Origin: a bacterium
Lineage (GTDB): Bacteria; Vulcanimicrobiota; Xenobia; Xenobiales; Xenobiaceae
Reading direction: 5' to 3'
Assembly (NCBI GenBank): GCA_017444045.1
Contig: JAFSXO010000070.1
Span: 1-8,920 of the forward strand
DNA: 8,920 nucleotides
Under the pieces are notes generated by a model. It was not told the origin of the DNA. It ran no database searches and saw nothing but the letters and a program-made list of their open reading frames with translations. Below are positions 1 to 5,928 of this stretch, piece by piece (position 1 is the stretch's first letter; each line of letters starts with the position of its first letter). A program made the translations under genes and the position numbers.

Positions 1-1104
1 AAAATACTAAAAAAATATGTCAATGGCGTGTATAAAACCAGGGACGCGTCTGGAAATTCCATCGTCCAGAAGGCTGAGGGCGGCATTTGCATGGTCATGG
101 ATGCGCGTACCGGCGAGATTCTGGCCTCTGCGGTTGCTCCCGATTATACTCCTGGGCCTGATACTGGAGCAGACAAAAAGGGCCTGCAGCGCAATCGGGC
201 CTTTTGCGACGCGTTCGAGCCGGGGAGTATTCTGAAAGTCTTTACCGCGGCGGCTGCGCTGAAATATGGGGCTACGCCGAACAGCACCTACTACACAGAA
301 AATACTTTAATGGTTGATGGTTGGCCGATCAACAATTCCCACTCGATAGCGTCTGGGTATTGGACAATTTCTGATATCATTATTGAGAGCTTAAATACTG
401 GCACGGCGGCTATCGCTTTGGATTTAGGCCGTGAGAAGCTATCAAAAACCCTCCACGAATTCGGCTTTGGCGAGTTTAGCGGAGTCGTCAATAAAAACAG
501 CCACGTGGCCTGCGAAAGAAATGGCCAGATCGTTTCAGGTGAGGAAACCGGTGCGTTTGGTTTCTGGAACTGGAAGGATTGGTCTAAATGCGACACGTGC
601 GTCATCTCCTTTGGCCAGGCGGCAACTGTAACCCCTATTCAGATTTGCTCAGCTATGCAGGCTGTCGCCAATGGGGGGCGGAGAATGCAGCCTCGCATCG
701 TTAAGCGCGTCGTTGACGACGACGGCAATGTGAAGCTGGATTATCCCATTGTAGAAAAGAATCGCCCGATCTCCGAGGAAGCCGCCGCCGGCCTTACCGA
801 TATGCTCATCAAGGTCGTGTCGGAAGGTACCGGACAGGCTGCCGCTGTTCCCGGCTATCAGGTCGCTGGAAAAACGGGTACAGCCCAGGTCGTCGACTCT
901 GAGCGTGGGGGCTATAAGGAAGGCTGCTACAATGCGGCTTTTGTGGGCTATGTTCCTGCCAGGAATCCTCGTATCGTAGTGCTGGTCAAGATGGAAAATC
1001 CCTCGCCCGATATTTATGGCGGTTCTGTTTGCGGACCAATTTTCAAAGAAATCTGCCAGCATGTGCTGCCGTATTTAGGCTGTCTCCCCGATGATGCCAA
1101 ATAA
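1..1104 (+). CDS. ftsI: Septal peptidoglycan transpeptidase (FtsI / PBP2-SpoVD family), 5'-truncated by the window edge
   Basis: The frame is open from base 1, so the gene begins upstream; the GTG at 28 is internal, not a start. The 367 visible residues form a class B penicillin-binding protein transpeptidase domain, which cross-links stem peptides at the division septum from outside the membrane. All three active-site motifs are present: SxxK as SILK (visible residues 76-79, bases 226-237, after EPG), SxN as SLN (130-132, bases 388-396) and KTG (291-293, bases 871-879, followed by TAQ). The spacing between them is normal for the family. The missing part should hold the membrane anchor and N-terminal pedestal domain. 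The protein ends about 75 residues after KTG with no PASTA repeats, which argues for an FtsI-type protein over the PASTA-bearing SpoVD/PBP2x type. It lies upstream of murE as in classical dcw clusters, but a 623-base gap separates them. The family call is firm; the choice of name (ftsI, pbpB or spoVD) is convention. Confidence 0.93.
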   Translation, partial: KILKKYVNGVYKTRDASGNSIVQKAEGGICMVMDARTGEILASAVAPDYTPGPDTGADKKGLQRNRAFCDAFEPGSILKVFTAAAALKYGATPNSTYYTENTLMVDGWPINNSHSIASGYWTISDIIIESLNTGTAAIALDLGREKLSKTLHEFGFGEFSGVVNKNSHVACERNGQIVSGEETGAFGFWNWKDWSKCDTCVISFGQAATVTPIQICSAMQAVANGGRRMQPRIVKRVVDDDGNVKLDYPIVEKNRPISEEAAAGLTDMLIKVVSEGTGQAAAVPGYQVAGKTGTAQVVDSERGGYKEGCYNAAFVGYVPARNPRIVVLVKMENPSPDIYGGSVCGPIFKEICQHVLPYLGCLPDDAK

Positions 1105-1194
1105 AACGAGCGTTCATTCGCAAGCTTTTGGGCAGCAGCTCATTGGGGTGGATGCACCGTATGGTGTCCGGCTGTTTAGGAAAGGAGGCTTTAC

Positions 1195-1440
1195 GTGATA
1201 GAAAAGATGCAAATCCCTTTCGGCGCTGATGGATGCTCTTCTGCTGGCTATTCCGTGCGCTTAAAACCGTACTGCCGCGATCTGATTGCGTATTGCTGCA
1301 GCAGTCGGACGCTTTTACAGCAGTCTCGCTCGCACAGTGCCAGAAGGAGCGGGGTGAAATTCGTTACCACCTTGGTTCCCTGCGTGGTGCTTATTAAAAG
1401 TAAGGAGTATGTTAACACTGAAGCTTTTAATACTCCCTAG
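1195..1440 (+). CDS. Small hypothetical protein, 81 aa, unrecognised
   Basis: The only open frame of note between ftsI and murE. It starts at GTG 1195, with AAAGGAGG (1181-1188) six bases upstream, as good a Shine-Dalgarno as any in the window. The product is rich in Ser and basic residues and has five Cys, including a Cys-Cys pair. There is no signal peptide, and only a short hydrophobic stretch near residues 57-66. I recognise no family. A second, in-frame GTG at 1354 also has a Shine-Dalgarno (AAGGAG, 1344-1349) and would give a 28-aa product with a hydrophobic N-terminal half. The stop TAG (1438-1440) lies inside a hairpin (1433-1458). Composition is unlike the neighbouring enzymes, so this may be a chance frame. 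The strong ribosome binding site is the main reason to list it. Confidence 0.3.
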   Translation: MIEKMQIPFGADGCSSAGYSVRLKPYCRDLIAYCCSSRTLLQQSRSHSARRSGVKFVTTLVPCVVLIKSKEYVNTEAFNTP

Positions 1441-1712
1441 GTTATTTTCCTAAGGGAGAGGGCAACAGCTATAAGCCAGCGGTTGGCAAACCGTGTTAAT
1501 GTTTGAGCGCGTAACCCGTTTCGCGCGCCGGCACAGCTAAGCTTAGCGATGCTGGCCGGCGCGGAAGCGGGTGCAGCGCTAATGCGTTTACTGGACAGCT
1601 GCTTATAAGCATTGCCGAGAAATAGCAATGGGGAAGATCGTAGCTGAGCGGGGTTGGGGAACCCGGCTTTAGCTTTAGTAAATGCGTGAATCGCTGCGTG
1701 GGTCGGCGATTT
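1433..1712 (+). promoter_or_regulatory. Stem-loop-rich murE leader, candidate structured RNA
   Basis: Read as RNA, this stretch folds by eye into six consecutive stem-loops. (1) 1433-1441 pairs with 1449-1458, one bulge. (2) 1480-1484 pairs with 1489-1493, loop GGCA. (3) A long hairpin spans 1506-1580. (4) 1610-1615 pairs with 1625-1630. (5) 1642-1674 is a 13-bp interrupted stem capped by GGGTT-GGGG-AACCC. (6) 1688-1694 pairs with 1706-1712 and ends immediately before the murE Shine-Dalgarno. No stem is followed by a T-run, so none looks like an intrinsic terminator. I see no T-box core or other riboswitch signature that I know. A role in controlling murE translation or mRNA stability is inference; the pairing is visible in the sequence. 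Confidence 0.4.
1506..1580 (+). repeat. Long imperfect inverted repeat (75-nt hairpin)
   Basis: The outer arms AGCGC (1506-1510) and GCGCT (1576-1580) pair. After a 3x3 internal loop, ACCCG at 1514 pairs with CGGGT ending at 1572. The stem continues through one G-U pair and one bulged G into GCCGGC/GCCGGC, then past a bulged A into CAGC/GCTG. The apical region contains the perfect 12-base palindrome GCTAAGCTTAGC (1535-1546). In total about 25 pairs. This is the strongest secondary structure in the window. GC-rich extragenic palindromes like this can be dispersed repeats, which cannot be tested from a single window. Confidence 0.6.
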
Positions 1713-1720
1713 AGGAGGTG
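1713..1720 (+). promoter_or_regulatory. Ribosome binding site of murE
   Basis: AGGAGGTG is a near-perfect Shine-Dalgarno seven bases before ATG 1728 and fixes the murE start. The base of a hairpin (1688-1712) touches it directly on the 5' side. Confidence 0.85.
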
Positions 1721-1727
1721 CCAATAA

Positions 1728-3332
1728 ATGAAGAACTTAACCGAGCTAGCCGGAAGTGTGGTGGGCGCTTCGGTTCACGGTGCGGCAGAAGTGTCTGATA
1801 TATGTTACGATTCGCGAAAGGCTAAGCCAGGCGATCTTTTTGTGTGCGTTCGCGGACTGGCCAGTGACGGTCATAAATTTGCCGCCGACGCGGTCGCCAA
1901 GGGTGCTGTGGCCCTGGTCGTAGAGGAGCCTGTTGCTGGGGTAGATGTGCCTTATATTCAGGTTCCCGATGGCCGTCGCGCTTTAGCTCTGATTGCGGCT
2001 GCTTTTTATGATCATCCTGCCGATAAGCTGTTAAATATCGGGATTACGGGCACTAACGGAAAAACTACTACAGCTTTTCTGACTTCGGCCGTTTTGCAGA
2101 GCTTGGGGAAAAATCCCGGACTGTTGGGCACTATCGAGGCGAGGATAGGCGATAAGACTCTGCAGCTGCCCAATACCACCCCAGAATCAATGGATTTGCA
2201 GCGGTATTTAAGCGAAATGCGCCAGTGCGATCAGGATGCCGTGGTTATGGAGGTATCCTCGCACGCTTTGGCGCTGGACCGCGTGCTGGGCATTCCCTAC
2301 GATATCGCGGTGTTTACCAATCTTACCCAAGACCATCTGGACTTTCACGCGAACATGGACGAGTATTTTGCGGAAAAGTCTAAGCTCTTTCTCGGTCTTG
2401 GCACCCATAAAGGGCGTCCCGCCGGGCCCTACGCGGTTATTAATATAGATGACGAGTATGGCAGGAAGCTGTACGAGCTGGTGCGCTATCGCGTGCCGGT
2501 GATCACCTATGGCACCGATAAAAACGCCGATGTCCGCGCTTTTAATGTAATAGCCACTCCCAATGGGCTAAGCTTTATTGTAGAGACGCGCATGGAAGCC
2601 TGCCAGGTAGAGCTTCCCATGTCCGGAGCCTTTAATGTGTACAACTGCCTGGCAGCTATATCGGTCGGAATTGCTCTGCGCGGGGAGCTTTCGGCAATAG
2701 TGGCTGGCGTTGAGGCTGTCAGCTTAGTTCCCGGCCGTTTTCAGTTGGTGCGCGAAGGGCAGCCGTTTACGGTTATCGTCGACTACGCGCATACCCCCGA
2801 TGGCCTGCAGAACGTTCTGAAGTCAGCCCGCGAAATTACCTCGGGCGAGCTTACCGTTGTCTTTGGCTGCGGCGGTGACCGTGACCGCGGCAAGCGCCCA
2901 ATAATGGGGAGAATCGCTGCCGATTTAGCGGATAAGCTGGTCATAACTTCAGACAATCCCCGCTCAGAGTCGGCAGAGGACATTATTGAGCAGATAATGG
3001 AGGGTGTCAGAAGCAGCGCGGCTACGCCGAAGGTGCTGATAAATGCCGATCGGGGCGAGGCTATAGCTTTAGCTATTGCCGAAGCCAAGGATGGCGACAC
3101 GATAGTTGTCGCCGGCAAAGGGCATGAGAAATACCAGAAGTTTAAGGATCGCACCATCCATTTCGACGATGTGGAAAGAGCGCGGGAGTGCCTGCGCAAG
3201 CGGGATTATCAGCTTATGCTGAATAAGGCGGTGCCGTCGGTGCGCCTCCATTTCGTTTGGGATCGCAGTGTGCTGCGCACTGATAATGAGATACTAGACT
3301 GCCTCGAGAAGCAGAAGAGAGATGCTGTATGA
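1728..3332 (+). CDS. murE: UDP-MurNAc-L-Ala-D-Glu:meso-diaminopimelate ligase
   Basis: A cytoplasmic Mur ligase that adds the third stem-peptide residue using ATP. Visible motifs: N-terminal UDP-binding domain (about 1-100); P-loop TGTNGKTTT (107-115); NTTPE (149-153); the lysine expected to be carbamylated (K217, in AEKSKLF); DYAHTPDG (352-359); GCGGDRDRGKR (380-390); DNPR (409-412); GKGHE (463-467). DNPR is the family signature for meso-diaminopimelate rather than lysine, so that substrate is a well-supported inference. The start at 1728 is set by AGGAGGTG. At 534 aa the protein is about 40 residues longer than usual. The excess is a C-terminal extension (about 495-534) with no motif I recognise, unlikely to touch the active site. 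The stop overlaps the murF start in ATGA, implying translational coupling. Confidence 0.97.
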   Translation: MKNLTELAGSVVGASVHGAAEVSDICYDSRKAKPGDLFVCVRGLASDGHKFAADAVAKGAVALVVEEPVAGVDVPYIQVPDGRRALALIAAAFYDHPADKLLNIGITGTNGKTTTAFLTSAVLQSLGKNPGLLGTIEARIGDKTLQLPNTTPESMDLQRYLSEMRQCDQDAVVMEVSSHALALDRVLGIPYDIAVFTNLTQDHLDFHANMDEYFAEKSKLFLGLGTHKGRPAGPYAVINIDDEYGRKLYELVRYRVPVITYGTDKNADVRAFNVIATPNGLSFIVETRMEACQVELPMSGAFNVYNCLAAISVGIALRGELSAIVAGVEAVSLVPGRFQLVREGQPFTVIVDYAHTPDGLQNVLKSAREITSGELTVVFGCGGDRDRGKRPIMGRIAADLADKLVITSDNPRSESAEDIIEQIMEGVRSSAATPKVLINADRGEAIALAIAEAKDGDTIVVAGKGHEKYQKFKDRTIHFDDVERARECLRKRDYQLMLNKAVPSVRLHFVWDRSVLRTDNEILDCLEKQKRDAV

Positions 3333-4771
3333 CCCTGTGCGCTTGGAGTATTAATGAGATAGCCGACGCTGTGCGCGGGCGTATGGCGGCCGATGCGGAT
3401 TATCCCGAGACCTATACGGCTATATGTACCGACACGCGGGCTATACAGCCGGGATGTCTGTTTGTTCCTCTGGTCGGGGAGCGCTTCGACGGGCATGATT
3501 TCGTAGGCTCCGCCTTGCAGGCTGGCGCTGGCGCTGCCTTATGGGCGAGGGGTGAGGTACCTGCTGAACTGAAGCAGGCCCCGCTGATCGGCGTTGACGA
3601 TACGCTGGACGCCTATCAGGCGCTGGGATCGCATAATCTGCGCCGCCTGGGCATTCCGGCTGTAGCGGTAACCGGTTCGGTGGGCAAAACCACTACCAAG
3701 GATCTTCTGCGCGCCTTGCTTGGCCTTAAGTACAAGGTACACGCGACGCCGGTTAATCACAACAATGACGTCGGTGCGGCCAAGACGCTGCTAGAGCTTG
3801 GCCCTGAGCACCAGCTGGCCATCATAGAAATGGGCATGCGCGGGCGCGGCCAGATAAGGCGTCTGGCGCGCTTGGTTAGGGCCAAGGCTGGAGTGATTAC
3901 GGCTATAGGCGAATCCCATATGGAGCTGCTCGGCTCTCAGCGGGCCATTGCCGAGGCTAAGGCCGAGCTGTTCGAGGAAATGGACAGTTCTTCTCTGGCT
4001 GTTTACCCTGCCGATGCGCCTTACGCCTCTGTTCTGGCCGAGCATACGGTGGGGCGTTCGTGCACCTTCTCGCTCAGAGCAGACAGCGCGGCCGCTTGGC
4101 GGCTGTTGGAGTACCGTCCGCAGATGCTGGCAGATGGCGGTTTGGGCAGTTATCTGCAGATAGCTTATCCAGGGGGCAAAACCGAATTGCTGTTTTCGCG
4201 TCCCGGACTGCACAATGCTTCTAACCTTCTGGCCGCGCTGGCTGTATGCTACGAGTTTGGAATTGCTCCCGAAGAAGCGCGCAGCGCTTTAGAGGGCTTC
4301 CGCTCTACTGGCCAGCGCATAGAGCTGGTGCATCTGGCGTCTGGCCTTACTCTGATCGACGATGCCTATAACGCGGCTCCCAGCTCTGTGCGCGGTGCCC
4401 TGGAGGTTATGGAGCAGGCTGCTCTGTATAGGCAGAAGGAGCGTCTGCCCCATAAGCGCCGCTGTGTGGCCGTGCTGGGCGATATGCTTGAGCTGGGCGC
4501 AGACAGCCCAGAGCTTCATCGCCAGATAGGGGAGGCTTGCGCTGAGCGCGGGATCGATCTGCTCATAGGCGTCGGCGAGCTAAGCGCTGCCAATATGGTC
4601 CCTGAAGCCCGCAAGGCTGGGATAAAGGCGCTGTGCGCTGCCGACCGCGAGGAAGCCTGGCTGCTTCTTTCTCAGGAGCTTATGGCCGACGACGTTGTCC
4701 TCGTTAAAGCCTCTCACAGCATCGGGCTGGAGTATGTTAGCGAAAAGCTCCGCGAGTGGAAGGGCGCGTAA
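3329..4771 (+). CDS. murF: UDP-MurNAc-tripeptide:D-alanyl-D-alanine ligase
   Basis: The last cytoplasmic Mur ligase; it adds D-Ala-D-Ala to complete UDP-MurNAc-pentapeptide. Motifs in order: DTR in the N-terminal UDP-binding domain (35-37); P-loop TGSVGKTTTK (115-124); TPVNHNNDVG (140-149); EMGMRGRGQI (167-176); GESHMELLGS (194-203); DDAYNAAPSS (344-353); VLGDMLELG (382-390); and VLVKASHS (457-464) near the C-terminus. Its 480 aa is slightly longer than the usual roughly 450-460. The start ATG shares ATGA with the murE stop, and the Shine-Dalgarno is weak (AGAGAG, 3315-3320), so coupled re-initiation is likely. Homologues usually have VLVKGSR where this one has KASH; the lost arginine is odd, but every other motif is intact, so the assignment is not in doubt. 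Confidence 0.96.
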   Translation: MTLCAWSINEIADAVRGRMAADADYPETYTAICTDTRAIQPGCLFVPLVGERFDGHDFVGSALQAGAGAALWARGEVPAELKQAPLIGVDDTLDAYQALGSHNLRRLGIPAVAVTGSVGKTTTKDLLRALLGLKYKVHATPVNHNNDVGAAKTLLELGPEHQLAIIEMGMRGRGQIRRLARLVRAKAGVITAIGESHMELLGSQRAIAEAKAELFEEMDSSSLAVYPADAPYASVLAEHTVGRSCTFSLRADSAAAWRLLEYRPQMLADGGLGSYLQIAYPGGKTELLFSRPGLHNASNLLAALAVCYEFGIAPEEARSALEGFRSTGQRIELVHLASGLTLIDDAYNAAPSSVRGALEVMEQAALYRQKERLPHKRRCVAVLGDMLELGADSPELHRQIGEACAERGIDLLIGVGELSAANMVPEARKAGIKALCAADREEAWLLLSQELMADDVVLVKASHSIGLEYVSEKLREWKGA

Positions 4772-4819
4772 GCTGGGCAGATGAGTAAGCGGTGCTGCGC
4801 AGATCTGATTTTGGGCTTG

Positions 4820-4848
4820 TTCACAAAATGCTAACTAAATGGTATTAA
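4820..4848 (+). promoter_or_regulatory. Candidate sigma-70/sigma-A promoter for mraY
   Basis: The 126-base gap between murF and mraY becomes sharply AT-rich after about 4826. It contains TTCACA (4820-4825, five of six matches to the -35 consensus), a spacer of exactly 17 bases, and TATTAA (4843-4848, four of six) preceded by an extended -10 TG (4840-4841). The predicted transcription start is near 4855, giving a leader of about 43 nt. A perfect TATAAT at 4874-4879 lies downstream but has only TAATGA at the -35 position, and its start would fall on the mraY ribosome binding site. Confidence 0.5.
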
Positions 4849-4897
4849 CTTAATGATATTATAAAAAATAGTATATAATATTTAGAGGCATTACAGT

Positions 4898-5866
4898 ATG
4901 GAAACTTGGCATCTTATGGCATTGGCTGTCTTTACGGGTATTGGCTTGGCTGGAGCTGGTATGCCGGCATATCTGCGCTGGGCAAAGGGGCACGGCTGGG
5001 GGCAGGTCGTCCGCGAGGAAGGCCCGCAGAAGCATATCTCAAAGTCGGGCACTCCCACGATGGGCGGCTTGGTGCTAATACTGTCAGGTTTGCTGGCAAG
5101 CTTCTGGTGGCCGGTGGCTGGCGTCGATATGTGGATATTCCGCTTAGTCGTATTGGCCGGCGCGGCGCTGGGCTTCGTAGACGATATAAGCAAGGTGCTT
5201 AAACACCGCAATCTGGGTCTTAAAGCGCGCCATAAGCTGGCTGTGCAGGCGTTTATCGGTCTGCTGCTGGGCGGTTATATAATTGCCGTCCGCCAGCCTC
5301 TGGGGGTGTTTGTGCCGTGGGTCGGCTTTGTCGGAGGCGCTTGGGCTGTTATGGCGGTAACCCTGTTTGTAACTGCGGGATCCATAAACGCGGTTAATTT
5401 AACCGACGGTCTCGATGGCCTGGCGGCCGGAACCTGCATCCCGGCTCTTCTGGCTATGTCATATATCTGCGCTTCTTCTGGGCATCCCGAGCTGGCCGTA
5501 GGAGCTTGCGGTCTGGTCGGCGCCTGCATCGGCTTTCTGTGGTTTAATGCTTATCCTGCCCGGGTGTTCATGGGCGACACCGGTTCTTTAAGTCTGGGGG
5601 CGGCGTTGGCCTGCATGGCTATTCTCAGCGGCAGCGAGCTGTGGCTGGCCTTGATCGGCGGTGTGTTTGTGGCTGAGACGCTTTCCGTGATCATTCAGGT
5701 CGCTTATTTTAAGGCTACCAGCGGCAAGCGGGTGTTTCGTATGACTCCAATTCACCATCATTTTGAGCTGGGAGGTCTGCACGAGGTTCAGGTAACCGCG
5801 CGTTTCACCGTATGCGGGGTTCTCTTAGCGCTTTTTGCTGTGCTGCTCTACAGCGGGGTGCTGTAA
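4898..5866 (+). CDS. mraY: Phospho-MurNAc-pentapeptide transferase (lipid I synthase)
   Basis: A polytopic membrane enzyme that transfers phospho-MurNAc-pentapeptide from UDP to undecaprenyl phosphate on the cytoplasmic face, making lipid I. Visible signatures: the cytoplasmic motif after TM1 ending in SGTPTMGG (50-57); the catalytic Asp pair FVDD (93-96); NAVNLTDGLDGLA (164-176); MGDTGSL (225-231); and the HHH motif in PIHHHFELGG (284-293). Hydrophobic segments run through the whole protein in the usual MraY pattern of about ten helices. The length, 322 aa, is normal. The start ATG 4898 has AGAGG (4884-4888) nine bases upstream. It is separated from murF by an AT-rich gap with a probable promoter, so it may be transcribed on its own as well as from upstream. 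Confidence 0.97.
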   Translation: METWHLMALAVFTGIGLAGAGMPAYLRWAKGHGWGQVVREEGPQKHISKSGTPTMGGLVLILSGLLASFWWPVAGVDMWIFRLVVLAGAALGFVDDISKVLKHRNLGLKARHKLAVQAFIGLLLGGYIIAVRQPLGVFVPWVGFVGGAWAVMAVTLFVTAGSINAVNLTDGLDGLAAGTCIPALLAMSYICASSGHPELAVGACGLVGACIGFLWFNAYPARVFMGDTGSLSLGAALACMAILSGSELWLALIGGVFVAETLSVIIQVAYFKATSGKRVFRMTPIHHHFELGGLHEVQVTARFTVCGVLLALFAVLLYSGVL

Positions 5867-5928
5867 CCATTGGTTCTGTAGGCTAGCGAGCAGCTAATCT
5901 GGTTTTTTATAGCATATTTTTATGGGGT

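Larger units (their letters stand above)
1105..1727. other. Long ftsI-murE intergenic interval
   Basis: This 623-base stretch contains no recognised gene. Beyond 1440 every forward frame is broken by several stops. The first part (1105-1194) contains short alternative hairpins at 1147-1166 and a strong Shine-Dalgarno (AAAGGAGG, 1181-1188). The middle (1195-1440) is one open frame with no recognisable family. The last part (1441-1727) is rich in inverted repeats and ends in the murE ribosome binding site. I see no convincing promoter or intrinsic terminator. It could be a structured leader, an inserted element, or remains of a lost gene; the sequence alone does not decide. Confidence 0.6.

Noticed and set aside
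291..605. Antisense and out-of-frame open frames inside ftsI, murE, murF, mraY, murD and ftsW
   Set aside because: They lie within genes that have complete family motifs, lack ribosome binding sites and have no recognisable products; they are shadows of the real coding frames.
1409..1453. 14-codon mini-ORF starting at ATG 1409 after TAAGGAG
   Set aside because: The spacing between AAGGAG (1402-1407) and ATG is one base, too short for normal initiation, and the product has no features beyond a few hydrophobic residues.
1437..1724. 95-aa open frame on the minus strand in the ftsI-murE gap
   Set aside because: It starts at a TTG overlapping the murE leader, has no Shine-Dalgarno and no recognisable family, and is explained by the same GC-rich inverted repeats read on the other strand.
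1441..1727. Riboswitch or T-box leader of a known class
   Set aside because: I looked for the T-box core, cobalamin, SAM, TPP and c-di-GMP signatures and found none. Left as an unnamed structured region.
1441..1727. Remnant of a frameshifted protein gene
   Set aside because: Translations of all three forward frames have several stops and show no recognisable fragment, though an unknown degraded gene cannot be excluded.
4778..4810. Possible terminator after murF: CAGAT/ATCTG stem followed by ATTTT
   Set aside because: The stem is only five pairs around a 20-base loop and the T-run has four bases; too weak to call.
4874..4879. Perfect TATAAT as the main mraY promoter
   Set aside because: No -35 match at the right distance (TAATGA), and transcription would start on the ribosome binding site. 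The extended -10 promoter at 4820-4848 is a better fit.
5865..5908. Possible terminator after mraY ending in TTTTTT
   Set aside because: The supporting pairing is just TAGC/GCTA and AACCA/TGGTT with large loops. The T-run alone is not enough.
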